From: Mediterranea massiliensis
GTDB lineage: Bacteria; Bacteroidota; Bacteroidia; Bacteroidales; Bacteroidaceae
Reading direction: 5' to 3'
Assembly: GCA_015060685.1 (NCBI GenBank)
Contig: SUXZ01000014.1
Location: 1-64,000, forward strand
DNA length: 64,000 nucleotides
Shown: piece by piece, positions 16,448-25,064 of the stretch
How the letters are laid out: each line of letters starts with the position of its first letter
Numbering within the stretch: position 1 is the first letter of the stretch
Made by a program: the position numbers and the translations under genes
Notes under the pieces: generated by a model
Told to the model about the DNA's origin: nothing
The model's database searches: none
What the model saw: the letters and a program-made list of their open reading frames with translations, nothing else

Positions 16448-16482
16448 TCCCCGATAATGTATAAACACTTATTTAGGAAAAC

Positions 16483-16722
16483 ATGAAAAAATTTATTGTC
16501 GGATTGGCGATTCTTTTACTCGTAACATCTTGTCAAACAATGAAAGAATTATTCATGGAATCGATTATCGACCCCAAAACCGATACGCAAGTATTTGTTA
16601 GAGATAATGACTTTGAACCTTATTCCATAAATGCTGGAGAACTTATTGAAGCTCGAAAGGATTTGAAGAAGAAGAAATTGCAAGATGCATTGGATTCATT
16701 AGCACGTAATGATAACTTCTAA
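16483..16722 (+). CDS. Small lipoprotein
   Basis: The 79-residue protein has a lipoprotein signal with lipobox LVTSC (Cys17). The mature part is short and ends in a charged helix (ELIEARKDLKKKKLQDALDSL). It stands alone behind a near-consensus promoter and before a shared terminator, so it is transcribed as a single gene. I do not recognise a family. Confidence 0.75.
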   Translation: MKKFIVGLAILLLVTSCQTMKELFMESIIDPKTDTQVFVRDNDFEPYSINAGELIEARKDLKKKKLQDALDSLARNDNF

Positions 16723-16745
16723 CTTTTATAGTTTTGATATTAGTT

Positions 16746-16772
16746 AAAAGGCCGCTAATACGCGACCTTTTA
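16746..16772. terminator. Bidirectional terminator
   Basis: A 10-bp stem with one mismatch (16746-16755 with 16762-16771) has A and T runs on both sides. It separates the convergent lipoprotein and thioredoxin-like genes. Confidence 0.8.
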
Positions 16773-16778
16773 CTTTAT

Positions 16779-18644
16779 TTATAATGCTTTCTCTAACTCC
16801 TCTTTTATCTTGCTTGTACCCGGATAGCCAACCGATCTGAATGCGGTGTTTCCTTCGCGATCTATTATATAATAGGTTGGCACGCCACTGATATCGAGCG
16901 AATTGCCTAAATATTCCCATTGTTCTTCGGTGAGGTAGAAATGTTCGCCTTTCAGGTCGGGAATCATCTGTTCCCATGTTGTTCTGTCTGAGGTTTCACC
17001 GGTGATGTAAACATACACGATATCCTTCTCTTTCAGCGTCTCTTTCATAGGCTTCATCTCCTTATTGGCTGCTCTGCAAGGGCCGCACCAAGTAGCCCAG
17101 AAGTCAACCAACAATACCTTTCCATGGAATTTGCTGATGATGCTTTCAAATAGTTTTTCATTGGCTACTTCGCCCACTTCGTTTACGTGATGGCCCTCTT
17201 TCTTTTTGTTGGCTTCGAGGGTAGCGAGTAATTCCTTGTTGGCAACGTTTAGGTATTGCTGACAAGCTTCGGGTAGCGATTTCATCTCTTCTCTCTGTTT
17301 GTCGGTTAGCGGAATAAAGCTGTGCAAATCATTGACAATTGCCAATGCTTTACTCATACTCTTCAATAATCCCTCTTTCTCTGCTTCTGTTCTTAAAAGA
17401 GATGGATATGGATTGGTGGTTATCGCAATGGTGCTGTTCAGCAAATCGTCTAATTCTTTAGGTAGTTGATAGAAATCGGCAGGGATGGATTGCTTCATTT
17501 TAACATAGTAGGCAAGGATTTCTGCTTTACTTTTGTTATTTCTATATAGTAGGCTGATGTGGTTATCGGGTGCCATACTTAAAGAGGACATCATACGAGC
17601 AGCTGCTTCTACCTTAATATAGTCTTTGGTAGCTTGGCTCAAGTCCGATTGGTTTGCTTTTTCGATGATTGTTTCGTATATCTTGATTTCGTTGGCTTTG
17701 AATGCTTCGAATGAGGTGTTAAGTAACTCTTCGTTGGGGATGGATAGTTCCCTGCTTGTGTCATATACTATAATACTTTTCTTTGCATTTTCCATCACTA
17801 AACTTTCCCATGGCCCATTGTAATAGATGGCTTCGCCGAGTGAAGCCTTGTCTGCATGGATTTTGGATTTTCTGCGCGTTATTTCGGGCATATTGATGCA
17901 TACTTCGCTTGTTTCGTTGGGCATTCCCCAAATCTGTATATAGTTTTCGGCATAGTTCAAACTGATTCTTGTCATACCCAATAAATTGATGGTATAGCTG
18001 AAACTGCCGTCTTCCTCCAATGTTGCTTCGGGATATTCCTTGCCCATTATACCCCCGTAGAATGGGTTATAATCTTCTATAGTTATCTTGTCGGGCATGC
18101 CTTTGGTGTAGCCCAACACCTTTCCTTTTATGGTGGCCGGGCCATAGATAAATGCAGGTTCGGTTAAAGGTGCGTTTTTATCAACTTCTGCTTGCGTAAA
18201 TTCTTTGGGAATGCTGATTTTTTGCGCGGCATTTTTTAATTGGATATTCCAAATGCGGAAACCATCAGCAGCATCTGCTCCTTCGATGAAATCGATGGTT
18301 TTGGCGCCTCGCTTCAAGGGTGGGAATATTAATTGGAAGGTTGCCTCGCCCGATTCGGGCATCCAGAATTCTTTGTCAAGGTCGATGCCGATGCTCGATG
18401 TAAGGGGATAGATGTTACCTTTGTCATCAGTCAGTAAGGTATTGGAAACTATCTTAATCCAATAGCCGGGTGTATAGGTTGCTTGAATGTCGAGTACAGT
18501 GGTGCTATCGGTTAGTGAAATCTTGCTTACTTCGATGGTATTGCTATTTCTGGCGAAATAAACGGGATTCTCAATTACCCGATTCTCGGGTGTACAGCTT
18601 GCCAACAATAGCAAACCGGCAATGAATAGATGGGATAGTTTCAT
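16779..18644 (-). CDS. TlpA/thioredoxin-like lipoprotein
   Basis: This is a periplasmic or surface thiol-disulfide protein. The signal peptide ends in lipobox LLASC. A long central region (about residues 30-480) has an all-beta part (DUF4369-like in layout) followed by helices. The C-terminal ~150 residues form a TlpA-type thioredoxin domain with VDFWATWCGPCRAAN and the cis-Pro loop GVPTYYI. ATG 18644 is preferred; ATG 18656 would begin almost at the transcription start, since the -7 box lies at 18665-18672. Such proteins are common in Bacteroidetes and often expanded; the client substrates are unknown. Confidence 0.85.
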   Translation of the reverse strand: MKLSHLFIAGLLLLASCTPENRVIENPVYFARNSNTIEVSKISLTDSTTVLDIQATYTPGYWIKIVSNTLLTDDKGNIYPLTSSIGIDLDKEFWMPESGEATFQLIFPPLKRGAKTIDFIEGADAADGFRIWNIQLKNAAQKISIPKEFTQAEVDKNAPLTEPAFIYGPATIKGKVLGYTKGMPDKITIEDYNPFYGGIMGKEYPEATLEEDGSFSYTINLLGMTRISLNYAENYIQIWGMPNETSEVCINMPEITRRKSKIHADKASLGEAIYYNGPWESLVMENAKKSIIVYDTSRELSIPNEELLNTSFEAFKANEIKIYETIIEKANQSDLSQATKDYIKVEAAARMMSSLSMAPDNHISLLYRNNKSKAEILAYYVKMKQSIPADFYQLPKELDDLLNSTIAITTNPYPSLLRTEAEKEGLLKSMSKALAIVNDLHSFIPLTDKQREEMKSLPEACQQYLNVANKELLATLEANKKKEGHHVNEVGEVANEKLFESIISKFHGKVLLVDFWATWCGPCRAANKEMKPMKETLKEKDIVYVYITGETSDRTTWEQMIPDLKGEHFYLTEEQWEYLGNSLDISGVPTYYIIDREGNTAFRSVGYPGTSKIKEELEKAL

Positions 18645-18664
18645 GGTATAATTCATTTTTTTTA

Positions 18665-18672
18665 CAAAAATA
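18665..18672 (-). promoter_or_regulatory. -7 box of the TlpA-like gene
   Basis: TATTTTTG on the minus strand, about 21 nt before ATG 18644. Confidence 0.55.
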
Positions 18673-18762
18673 TTTATATCATGTAAAACCGAGTAATTAT
18701 TCCGCTTGATTAACAAATGTTTAACCTGCATTAATAGTAGTTGACACTTTCGGTGCGCTGTT

Positions 18763-18828
18763 CTGCCGTATGCAATCGGTGCGAGCACGGAATGTATTGC
18801 GTGGATGCACGGAACGCATTCCGTGGAA
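18763..18828. repeat. Palindromic tandem array, 22-bp period
   Basis: Two clear 22-bp units (18785-18806 and 18807-18828) each form the dyad CACGGAA-N4-TTCCGTG or a close variant. A degenerate third unit (18763-18784) keeps the ATG-N6-GTG spacing at the same 22-bp step. The array lies between the kinase gene end and the TlpA-like promoter. Confidence 0.65.
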
Positions 18829-18851
18829 AGCGGGTATCTTAGCGGATAAAC

Positions 18852-18895
18852 AATTTACCCTTAAGGGAATTTTTATTTTCCCTTAAGGGTAAATT
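18852..18895 (-). terminator. Terminator of the SIS/kinase operon
   Basis: A perfect 18-bp inverted repeat (18852-18869 with 18878-18895) has an 8-nt loop and an A/T-rich base. Each arm also contains the self-complementary 10-mer CCCTTAAGGG, so the arms could fold on themselves as well. Confidence 0.8.
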
Positions 18896-18916
18896 TATAG
18901 AACGGATGTGGAAATA

Positions 18917-19837
18917 TTATTTCAGCGATTGTGCAAATTCGTTGGAAACGTAGTTCTGATAGCTTTGGCATACCTCCGACGAGAAGCGGATGGCATAGTT
19001 CACAATCTTGTCCCAAGTTGCTTCGGGCAGGGTTTCCAACTGACAATGGCGCACGTTTTCGTGGATGAGGCCAAACAGGATGCCGGCATTGAAGTTGTCG
19101 CCCGCACCGATGGTGCTGACGGTTTCGATGGGCAGGGTAGGGTAGGCTTTGTCCAATCCTTTGGTTTTCAGTATCACCTTTTCGCCGCCTTGTGTGCAGA
19201 GGAAGTTGTTGCAATAGAACTTTATCTTGTCGTTATACACCTTTTCGATGTCTTTCAGGCCGAACATGAAGTTGAAGTCTTCGTTCGAGCCGCGGACAAT
19301 GTCGGCAAACTCCAGGTTCTCGATGATGGTAGGCATCAGTTTCAGTGCCTCTTGTTGGTGCGATGCGCGGAAGTTGGGGTCGTAGTAGATGATGGCATGG
19401 TTGGCCTTGGCACGCTCGAGCAGTCCCAACACCTTGTCGCGCAAAACGGGGTTCAAGGCATAGAACGAGCCGAAGATAACGATGTCGTCCTCATTGATTT
19501 CAGGCAGTTCGAAGCAGAGCTGCTGATTGTCGTAATACTTATAGAATTGGTATTCGGCATCGTTGTTTTCGTTCAAGAAGGCCAGTGAGATGGGCGACTT
19601 GCTATCGGGCTGGCGGTTGATGTGCTGGGTGGAGATGTTGTTCTCCTCCAAAAAGCGGCAGATGATGTTGCCTACACGGTCGTCGCCAACTTCGCTGATA
19701 AACTCCACCGATACGCCGGCACGAGCCAACGATACCAGTCCGTTGAATACCGATCCGCCAGGAACGGCCGCCGAGGGCTGCTCGTTGCGGAAGACAATGT
19801 CCAGGATGGTTTCGCCTATACCTATTACTTTACGCAT
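18917..19837 (-). CDS. PfkB-family sugar kinase (fructokinase-like)
   Basis: This is a ribokinase/PfkB-fold kinase for a sugar or sugar phosphate. The 306-residue protein starts MRKVIGIGETILDI, has the substrate-binding GGSVFNGLVSLARAG near residue 30, and the catalytic STIGAGDNFNAG motif near residue 245. ATG 19837 is used because the upstream extension only translates the SIS gene in another frame. It overlaps the end of the SIS-domain gene by 13 nt, so the two are co-expressed. Fructose is the usual annotation for the family, but the sugar-phosphate isomerase partner leaves the true substrate open. Confidence 0.85.
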   Translation of the reverse strand: MRKVIGIGETILDIVFRNEQPSAAVPGGSVFNGLVSLARAGVSVEFISEVGDDRVGNIICRFLEENNISTQHINRQPDSKSPISLAFLNENNDAEYQFYKYYDNQQLCFELPEINEDDIVIFGSFYALNPVLRDKVLGLLERAKANHAIIYYDPNFRASHQQEALKLMPTIIENLEFADIVRGSNEDFNFMFGLKDIEKVYNDKIKFYCNNFLCTQGGEKVILKTKGLDKAYPTLPIETVSTIGAGDNFNAGILFGLIHENVRHCQLETLPEATWDKIVNYAIRFSSEVCQSYQNYVSNEFAQSLK

Positions 19838-20430
19838 AATTCTTTCGATTTTTTTCCTAAATAGCCGCCGTGATGACGCTTGTAATACTCTTCTATCGTA
19901 AAACCGGTCTCCTTCATGGTTTGCACCACCAGGATGTCGCCAATCACCGTCATGGCGGTGGTAGAGGTGGTGGGTGTCATGCCCAGGTTGCATACCTCCT
20001 TGGGCGAGCCGGTGGGCAGGCAGACGGTTGCTTTCTTGGCCAGCGGACTGTCCGGATTGCCGGTGATGACGATAAGCTTCAAATCGTTGGAGAGGTTCTG
20101 TGCAAGTTGCACCAACTCAAGGATTTCTCTTGTCTTTCCCGAATTGGAAATCAACAGCAACAGGTCGTTCTCCTGTAAAATGCCAAGGTCGCCATGTTGC
20201 GCTTCGCTTGGATGAAGAAACACCGATGGGATGCCGGTAGAACAGAACGTCGTGGAGATATTCATGGCTATTTGGCCGGCTTTACCCATGCCTGAAGTAA
20301 CCAGTTTACCCTTTTTGCGGTGAACCTGCTCTACTATCAGCGACACAGCCTTTTCATAAGCCTCGGTTATAGGTATATTCATTACTGCTTCTGCCTCTTG
20401 TCTCAGAAGCTCTTTAATTGATGCAATCAT
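19825..20430 (-). CDS. SIS-domain sugar-phosphate isomerase (KpsF/GutQ-like)
   Basis: This is a phosphosugar isomerase-fold protein of 201 residues, with SGMGKAGQIAMN, HPSEAQHGDLG, and the SNSGKTREI loop typical of arabinose-5-phosphate isomerase relatives. It lacks the two C-terminal CBS domains of full KdsD/KpsF enzymes, so Kdo biosynthesis is possible but not certain. Start is ATG 20430; the TTG at 20436 is less likely. The gene overlaps the downstream kinase, which suggests that isomerisation and phosphorylation act on one pathway. Confidence 0.85.
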   Translation of the reverse strand: MIASIKELLRQEAEAVMNIPITEAYEKAVSLIVEQVHRKKGKLVTSGMGKAGQIAMNISTTFCSTGIPSVFLHPSEAQHGDLGILQENDLLLLISNSGKTREILELVQLAQNLSNDLKLIVITGNPDSPLAKKATVCLPTGSPKEVCNLGMTPTTSTTAMTVIGDILVVQTMKETGFTIEEYYKRHHGGYLGKKSKELCVK

Positions 20431-20497
20431 AGGCAATGTTTACTAATAACTTTTGCAAATATCTGTAAATTTCTACACACTACAATGACTTTTGTTG

Positions 20498-20505
20498 TAT
20501 TTTTG
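20498..20505 (+). promoter_or_regulatory. -7 box of the M16 peptidase gene
   Basis: TATTTTTG lies 27 nt before ATG 20533. No good -33 element is seen. Confidence 0.55.
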
Positions 20506-20532
20506 CCGTTCCAAAACCATCATTAATTAACA

Positions 20533-21777
20533 ATGAAGTCCGATTTAGACAAAAATCTGCTGATAAAACAACATACACTGCCCAATGGTTTACGGCTGAT
20601 TCATCGTTATACCTCCAGCCCCGTGGCCTATTGCGGCTATGCCATCGATGCCGGTACTCGCGACGAGGAAGACCACCAGCAAGGAATGGCGCATTTCGTT
20701 GAACACCTGCTGTTTAAGGGAACACAGAAACGACGTGCCTGGCACATCTTGAACCGTATGGAAAATGTAGGGGGCGACCTGAATGCCTATACAAATAAGG
20801 AGGAAACGGTGGTCTATACCGCTTTCCTGACCGAGCATTTTGCCCGTGCCTTCGAGCTGCTTACCGACATCGTGTTTCACTCTACCTTTCCGCAACACGA
20901 GATAGACAAAGAGGTGGAGGTGATTATCGACGAGATTCAGTCCTACGAAGATACCCCCTCCGAACTGATTTTCGACGATTTCGAAAACCTGATTTTCCCC
21001 AACCATCCGTTGGGACGTAACATCTTGGGAAATCCCGAACAGTTGAAGGGATTCACTACAAACGATGCGTTAGCATGGACAAAGCGCTATTATCACCCCT
21101 CGAATGCGGTGTTCTTTGTTATGGGCGATTTTGACTTCAAGCAGGTAGTCAGGATGGCCGAACGTTTCACGGCTCATCTGCCGATGGTGGAAACCTCCCA
21201 CCATCGCGTGGCACCAGCAGCCTATTTACCGCAATTACAGAAACTTAATCGTGAAACGCATCAGGCACACGTCATGATTGGCGGTCGCGGATACGATGCC
21301 TATAACGAAAAGCGTACGGCACTCTATCTGTTGAACAATCTGTTGGGCGGTCCGGGAATGAATAGCCGCTTAAACCTCTCTCTGCGCGAACGCCGTGGAT
21401 TGGTCTATCAAGTGGAATCCAACCTGACCTCCTACACCGATACGGGTACCTTCTGCATCTACTTCGGTTGCGACCAAAGCGATGCCGAACGATGCATCCG
21501 ATTGGTACATAAAGAACTGAAAAGGTTGTGTGACAACAAGATGAGTTCATCCCAACTGCTTGCGGCTCAAAAGCAGTTGATAGGACAAATCGGAGTAGCT
21601 TCGGACAATAATGAAAACAATGCTTTAGGTATGGCAAAGACTTTCCTGCATTACCATAAGTACGAAACGCCGGAGGCTGTGTTCCAGCGCATTAACTCGC
21701 TCACTCCTGATTTGTTGCTCGATGTATCGAACGAGATGTTCGGCGAAAGCCAACTCTCTACACTGATCTATTCCTGA
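20533..21777 (+). CDS. M16 family zinc peptidase
   Basis: This is an insulinase/processing-peptidase-like enzyme. The inverted zinc motif HFVEH is at residues 54-58 and a downstream Glu-rich helix (EVEVIIDEIQSYEDTPSE) carries the third ligand. The second half has the R/Y pair region SLRERRGLVYQVES that closes the active site. At 414 residues it is a single M16A/B half-pair of normal size. No signal peptide is seen, so it acts in the cytoplasm. The last 10 nt overlap the end of queH, which converges on it. Confidence 0.92.
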   Translation: MKSDLDKNLLIKQHTLPNGLRLIHRYTSSPVAYCGYAIDAGTRDEEDHQQGMAHFVEHLLFKGTQKRRAWHILNRMENVGGDLNAYTNKEETVVYTAFLTEHFARAFELLTDIVFHSTFPQHEIDKEVEVIIDEIQSYEDTPSELIFDDFENLIFPNHPLGRNILGNPEQLKGFTTNDALAWTKRYYHPSNAVFFVMGDFDFKQVVRMAERFTAHLPMVETSHHRVAPAAYLPQLQKLNRETHQAHVMIGGRGYDAYNEKRTALYLLNNLLGGPGMNSRLNLSLRERRGLVYQVESNLTSYTDTGTFCIYFGCDQSDAERCIRLVHKELKRLCDNKMSSSQLLAAQKQLIGQIGVASDNNENNALGMAKTFLHYHKYETPEAVFQRINSLTPDLLLDVSNEMFGESQLSTLIYS

Positions 21778-22340
21778 TTCCTTATGCTGAACTCGCAACC
21801 GCAATATTGCTGGTTGTAGAAGCCGTATTCCTTTAAAAGTTGGTTGCGACGCTCTTGTAGTCCCCCTTTGCGCCAATTCTGCTCCCAGAATTGTGTGCCG
21901 GGATACTTCTTTGCGGCTTCTCTTCCCGCTTCGTTTATTTGCTCAAGACTTTTCCAACGGCTGCTTGCCAATGTAGTAGTAAAGAGTGTGAAGCCGTTTT
22001 CGGCTGCATAACGGGCAGTTTCAGTCAATCTAAGTAGGAAACATTTCAGACAACGCCCTCCGCGCTCAGGCTCATTCTCCATACCTTTTGTGGCTTTTAG
22101 CCACCCTTCATGGTCGTAATCGGCATCGATAAAATCGACATTTTTCTCTTTCATGAAACGAATAGCCTCTTTCTTTCGAATTTCGTACTCTTCGCTTGGA
22201 TATATGTTGGGGTTAAAAAAGTAAACAGTTGGTTGTATGCCGTTAGCCAGCATACATTCTATAATAGCCGACGAGCAAGGTGCGCAACAACAATGTAGCA
22301 GCACTTGCTCGTCGTTATTTGGTGTAGTGATTTTCAGCAT
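21768..22340 (-). CDS. queH: Epoxyqueuosine reductase QueH
   Basis: QueH (formerly DUF208) performs the last step of queuosine biosynthesis in tRNA, with an Fe-S cluster and an additional metal. The 190-residue protein shows the invariant HCCCAPC near the N-terminus, GGRCLKCF in the middle, and YCGCEFS at the C-terminus. It replaces QueG in many anaerobes. It ends within the M16 gene (10-nt convergent overlap) and starts 4 nt after the uxuA end, so it may be read from the uxu operon. Confidence 0.93.
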   Translation of the reverse strand: MLKITTPNNDEQVLLHCCCAPCSSAIIECMLANGIQPTVYFFNPNIYPSEEYEIRKKEAIRFMKEKNVDFIDADYDHEGWLKATKGMENEPERGGRCLKCFLLRLTETARYAAENGFTLFTTTLASSRWKSLEQINEAGREAAKKYPGTQFWEQNWRKGGLQERRNQLLKEYGFYNQQYCGCEFSIRNQE

Positions 22341-22344
22341 AGCG

Positions 22345-23523
22345 TTAAATGCCTAATTCCATGCACTTGCTAATACCCATTTCAAGGCCTCGCAACTCGG
22401 CCAAACCACGCAGGCGGCCAATGCACGAGTAGCCTGGATTGGTCTTTTTACGTAGGTCGTCCACCATCTGATGTCCGTGGTCGGGACGCATTGGGATGGA
22501 AACACCACGTTTTTGTTGCAGTTCAAGGAATGCCTTCATCACATGGAACATATCTACATTGCCTTCCAAGTGGTTGGCTTCGAAGAAGTTACCTTCGTCA
22601 TCGCGCTGAGTGCTACGCAAGTGAACGAAGTTGATGCGGTCGGCAAAGCGAGTCATCATGGCGGCACAATCGTTGGCACTGCTCACGCCGAACGAGCCTG
22701 TGCACAGGCAAAGGCCGTTGCGGCGGTTGGGCACTGCATCGATAATGGCTTGGAAATCTTCGGCACAACTCATGATGCGTGGAAGGCCTAATATTGAGCA
22801 AGGTGGGTCGTCGGGGTGAATCACCAGTTCCACACCGGCTTCGTCGGCCACCGGACAAATCTCGCTCAAGAAGTAGATGAGGTTTTGACGCAAACGTTCG
22901 GGCGTAATATCCTTGTAGCGGTCAAGTTCTTGTTGGAATTGCTCCAAGGTAAAGCTCTCTTCCGAACCTGGCAGACCGGCAATCATGTTGCGTACCAACA
23001 ATTGCTTGTCGGCCTCTGTCATTTGCTCGAAACGCGCTTTTGCCTTGGCCTTTTCGGCTTCGGTGTATTCATTCTCGGCGCCCGGACGCTTCAGCAGGAA
23101 CAGGTCGAAAGCAATGAAAGCCGCCCGCTCGAAACGCAAAGCACGACTACCATCGGGCAGTTCGTAGGCCAAATCCGTACGTGTCCAGTCAAGCACCGGC
23201 ATGAAGTTGTAGGTAACGATGTTCACGCCACATTTTCCCAAATTGCGCAGGCTCTCCTTATAATTATCAATATATTGTTGGAAGTTGCCTGTCTGCGTTT
23301 TGATGTGCTCGTGTACGGGTACACTCTCTACCACCGACCAGCTAAGGCCAACGGCCTCGATCATCTCCTTACGTTTCAGAATCTCCTCTTCGGTCCACAC
23401 CTCTCCGTTAGGAATGTGGTGCAGGGCGTTGACAATACCGGTTGCACCGGCCTGTTTGATGTCCCAAAGACTAACGGGGTCGTTTGGGCCATACCAACGC
23501 CAGGTTTGTTCGCACAATATCAT
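22345..23523 (-). CDS. uxuA: Mannonate dehydratase
   Basis: UxuA converts D-mannonate to 2-keto-3-deoxygluconate in hexuronate catabolism. The 392-residue protein has the family pattern [20 protein letters not shown] at the N-terminus, [22 protein letters not shown], and MRPDHGHQM near the C-terminus (metal-binding His and Asp residues). ATG 23523 follows the stop of the SDR gene after one base; the longer frame to 23553 lies inside the SDR gene. The pair forms a glucuronate branch operon. Confidence 0.95.
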   Translation of the reverse strand: MILCEQTWRWYGPNDPVSLWDIKQAGATGIVNALHHIPNGEVWTEEEILKRKEMIEAVGLSWSVVESVPVHEHIKTQTGNFQQYIDNYKESLRNLGKCGVNIVTYNFMPVLDWTRTDLAYELPDGSRALRFERAAFIAFDLFLLKRPGAENEYTEAEKAKAKARFEQMTEADKQLLVRNMIAGLPGSEESFTLEQFQQELDRYKDITPERLRQNLIYFLSEICPVADEAGVELVIHPDDPPCSILGLPRIMSCAEDFQAIIDAVPNRRNGLCLCTGSFGVSSANDCAAMMTRFADRINFVHLRSTQRDDEGNFFEANHLEGNVDMFHVMKAFLELQQKRGVSIPMRPDHGHQMVDDLRKKTNPGYSCIGRLRGLAELRGLEMGISKCMELGI

Positions 23524-23524
23524 A

Positions 23525-24337
23525 TTACATGGCAAATGTATTGAAACCGCCATCCACTACGGCTACGGTTCCGGTTACGAAACTGGCTGCTTCACTGATA
23601 AGGTATTGGATGGTGCCACACAACTCTTCAGCACGTCCCATACGGCCGAATGGTGTTTGGCGGATAACATCCTCGCCACGTTGTGTCCAGCTGCCGTCGG
23701 GGTTGGTCAGCAAGGTGCGGTTCTGTTCGGTCAGGAAGAAACCTGGGGCGATGGCATTTACGCGGATACCTTCGCCAAACTTCTTGGCCACTTCGGTAGC
23801 CATGTATGCAGTAAAGTTGCTGATGCCTGCTTTAGCGGCAGCATATCCGCAAACGCGTGTCATGGGGCGGAAGGCGGCCATGCTCGAGAAGTTTACGATA
23901 GCACCCTTCTTTTGTTCCACCATCGGCTTCAAGAACACTTGTGTAGGCAATACTGTGCCTGTAAGATTCAAGTCGAGTACACGTTGGAACTCTTCAATCT
24001 TCAAATCGAAGAAAGTACCTGTAGGAGCGATGGTTGCACCAGGCATATTACCGCCGGCGGCGTTCAGCAAGGCATCTACTCGTCCGTATGCAGCAAGGAT
24101 ATCTGCCAGGTTTTGTTCCAGGATTTCGCGGTTCATTACGTCGGTCACCAGGAACATGGCTTCGCCACCGTTCTTTTTAATCTCATCAACGATTGCATTA
24201 CCCACTTCAGCCTTGCGGCCCATGATTACAACTTTGGCTCCTTGGTCGGCCAAGTGGATGGCGATGGCGCGTCCTAACACACCTGTTCCACCGGTGATGA
24301 CAACTACATTGTCCTTAATGTCGAATAAGTTTTTCAT
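23525..24337 (-). CDS. SDR oxidoreductase, probable D-mannonate/fructuronate reductase
   Basis: This short-chain dehydrogenase of 270 residues should reduce D-fructuronate to D-mannonate with NAD(P)H. It has the cofactor loop TGGTGVLG (16-23), NAAGG, the catalytic Ser in NFSSMAA and YAAAK, and ends in VDGGFNTF. Its gene is joined to uxuA with a 1-nt gap, which supports the UxuB-like role carried out by an SDR in Bacteroidetes instead of the longer E. coli UxuB. The other genes of the pathway (uxaC, transporter, kdgK) are not in the window. Confidence 0.9.
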   Translation of the reverse strand: MKNLFDIKDNVVVITGGTGVLGRAIAIHLADQGAKVVIMGRKAEVGNAIVDEIKKNGGEAMFLVTDVMNREILEQNLADILAAYGRVDALLNAAGGNMPGATIAPTGTFFDLKIEEFQRVLDLNLTGTVLPTQVFLKPMVEQKKGAIVNFSSMAAFRPMTRVCGYAAAKAGISNFTAYMATEVAKKFGEGIRVNAIAPGFFLTEQNRTLLTNPDGSWTQRGEDVIRQTPFGRMGRAEELCGTIQYLISEAASFVTGTVAVVDGGFNTFAM

Positions 24338-24366
24338 ACAGTTATGATTTTATTAATAAGCGAATG

Positions 24367-24374
24367 CAAATATA
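24367..24374 (-). promoter_or_regulatory. -7 box of the SDR-uxuA operon
   Basis: TATATTTG on the minus strand, about 30 nt before the SDR start codon. Confidence 0.6.
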
Positions 24375-24430
24375 GGTTTTAATTCTCTATGCTTGTTTAT
24401 TGCGGTGTTTCAAATAGCTTTTCAATTCAT

Positions 24431-25057
24431 TCAAATAAGGCACTTTTGCAACACTAAGATGCTTTCCGGCCCCATGTTGAAGAGCAAATCGATGATGCTC
24501 AGATTGGGCAGGAAGCCTAATTTCTCCTGAAAAACCTGGTAGTAGGGAGTTGCCATGAACAAGGCATCATCCACACCCCTCTTGGGCTGTACCAAGTGGC
24601 GCAGGTCGGTTACGCCTTGAGCCGGTTCGGTGAGGTAAGCATCTGTTCGTTTGGATGTTATGTCGATGTCAATCAGTTGGCACACCAGTTGGAACAGCCC
24701 TTCGTTGTAGTCCATCAGGAAATCAATCTTCTGCTCATAGAAGGGTCGGAAATCATCCTTGTAGTACTCGAAGAAGGGCGTATGATTGTATGCCGACTCG
24801 ATGGCGTTCCAATGCATATGGCGCCAGTTGCCGTGGTCGGAGATGCGGATGTCGCGCATAAGCGCCTTGGGCGTGTCGGGCTTTTCGATGGGAATGGTCA
24901 GCGGCAAAGGCCCGTCGGGTGCTGCAATGACGCAGCGGTTCCGATAGGTCTGCTTCTGGTAATGGTCGTATTGCTCCGTCCACACTTGCTTGGCATTCAG
25001 CAAATGTGCAAAGTGTTGCACCGGTGGCAAGTAGGCTGAAGAGAGCAGTATTTCCAT
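24431..25057 (-). CDS. WbqC-like family protein
   Basis: The 208-residue protein begins MEILLSSAYLPPVQHFAHLL, the hallmark of the WbqC-like family (PF08889), and includes TYRNRCVIAAPDGPLPLTIPI and FEYYKDDFRPFYEQ. The family is linked to glycan loci in some bacteria, but in Bacteroidetes it regularly follows the signal peptidase gene, as here, and its reaction is unknown. ATG 25057 lies 8 nt after the lepB stop. It is the last gene of the dapB-lepB-wbqC operon. Confidence 0.85.
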   Translation of the reverse strand: MEILLSSAYLPPVQHFAHLLNAKQVWTEQYDHYQKQTYRNRCVIAAPDGPLPLTIPIEKPDTPKALMRDIRISDHGNWRHMHWNAIESAYNHTPFFEYYKDDFRPFYEQKIDFLMDYNEGLFQLVCQLIDIDITSKRTDAYLTEPAQGVTDLRHLVQPKRGVDDALFMATPYYQVFQEKLGFLPNLSIIDLLFNMGPESILVLQKCLI

Positions 25058-25064
25058 AACCCTA

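Noticed and set aside
18842-18900. Insertion-sequence end or attachment site
   Set aside because: The inverted repeat is a hairpin with a short loop after a gene end and has no partner copy or transposase nearby; a terminator explains it.
21768-21777. Convergent overlaps (M16/queH, 10 nt; mnmA/YgjP-like, 11 nt) as regulatory antisense
   Set aside because: Short stop-to-stop overlaps are common in compact genomes and nothing else points to regulation.
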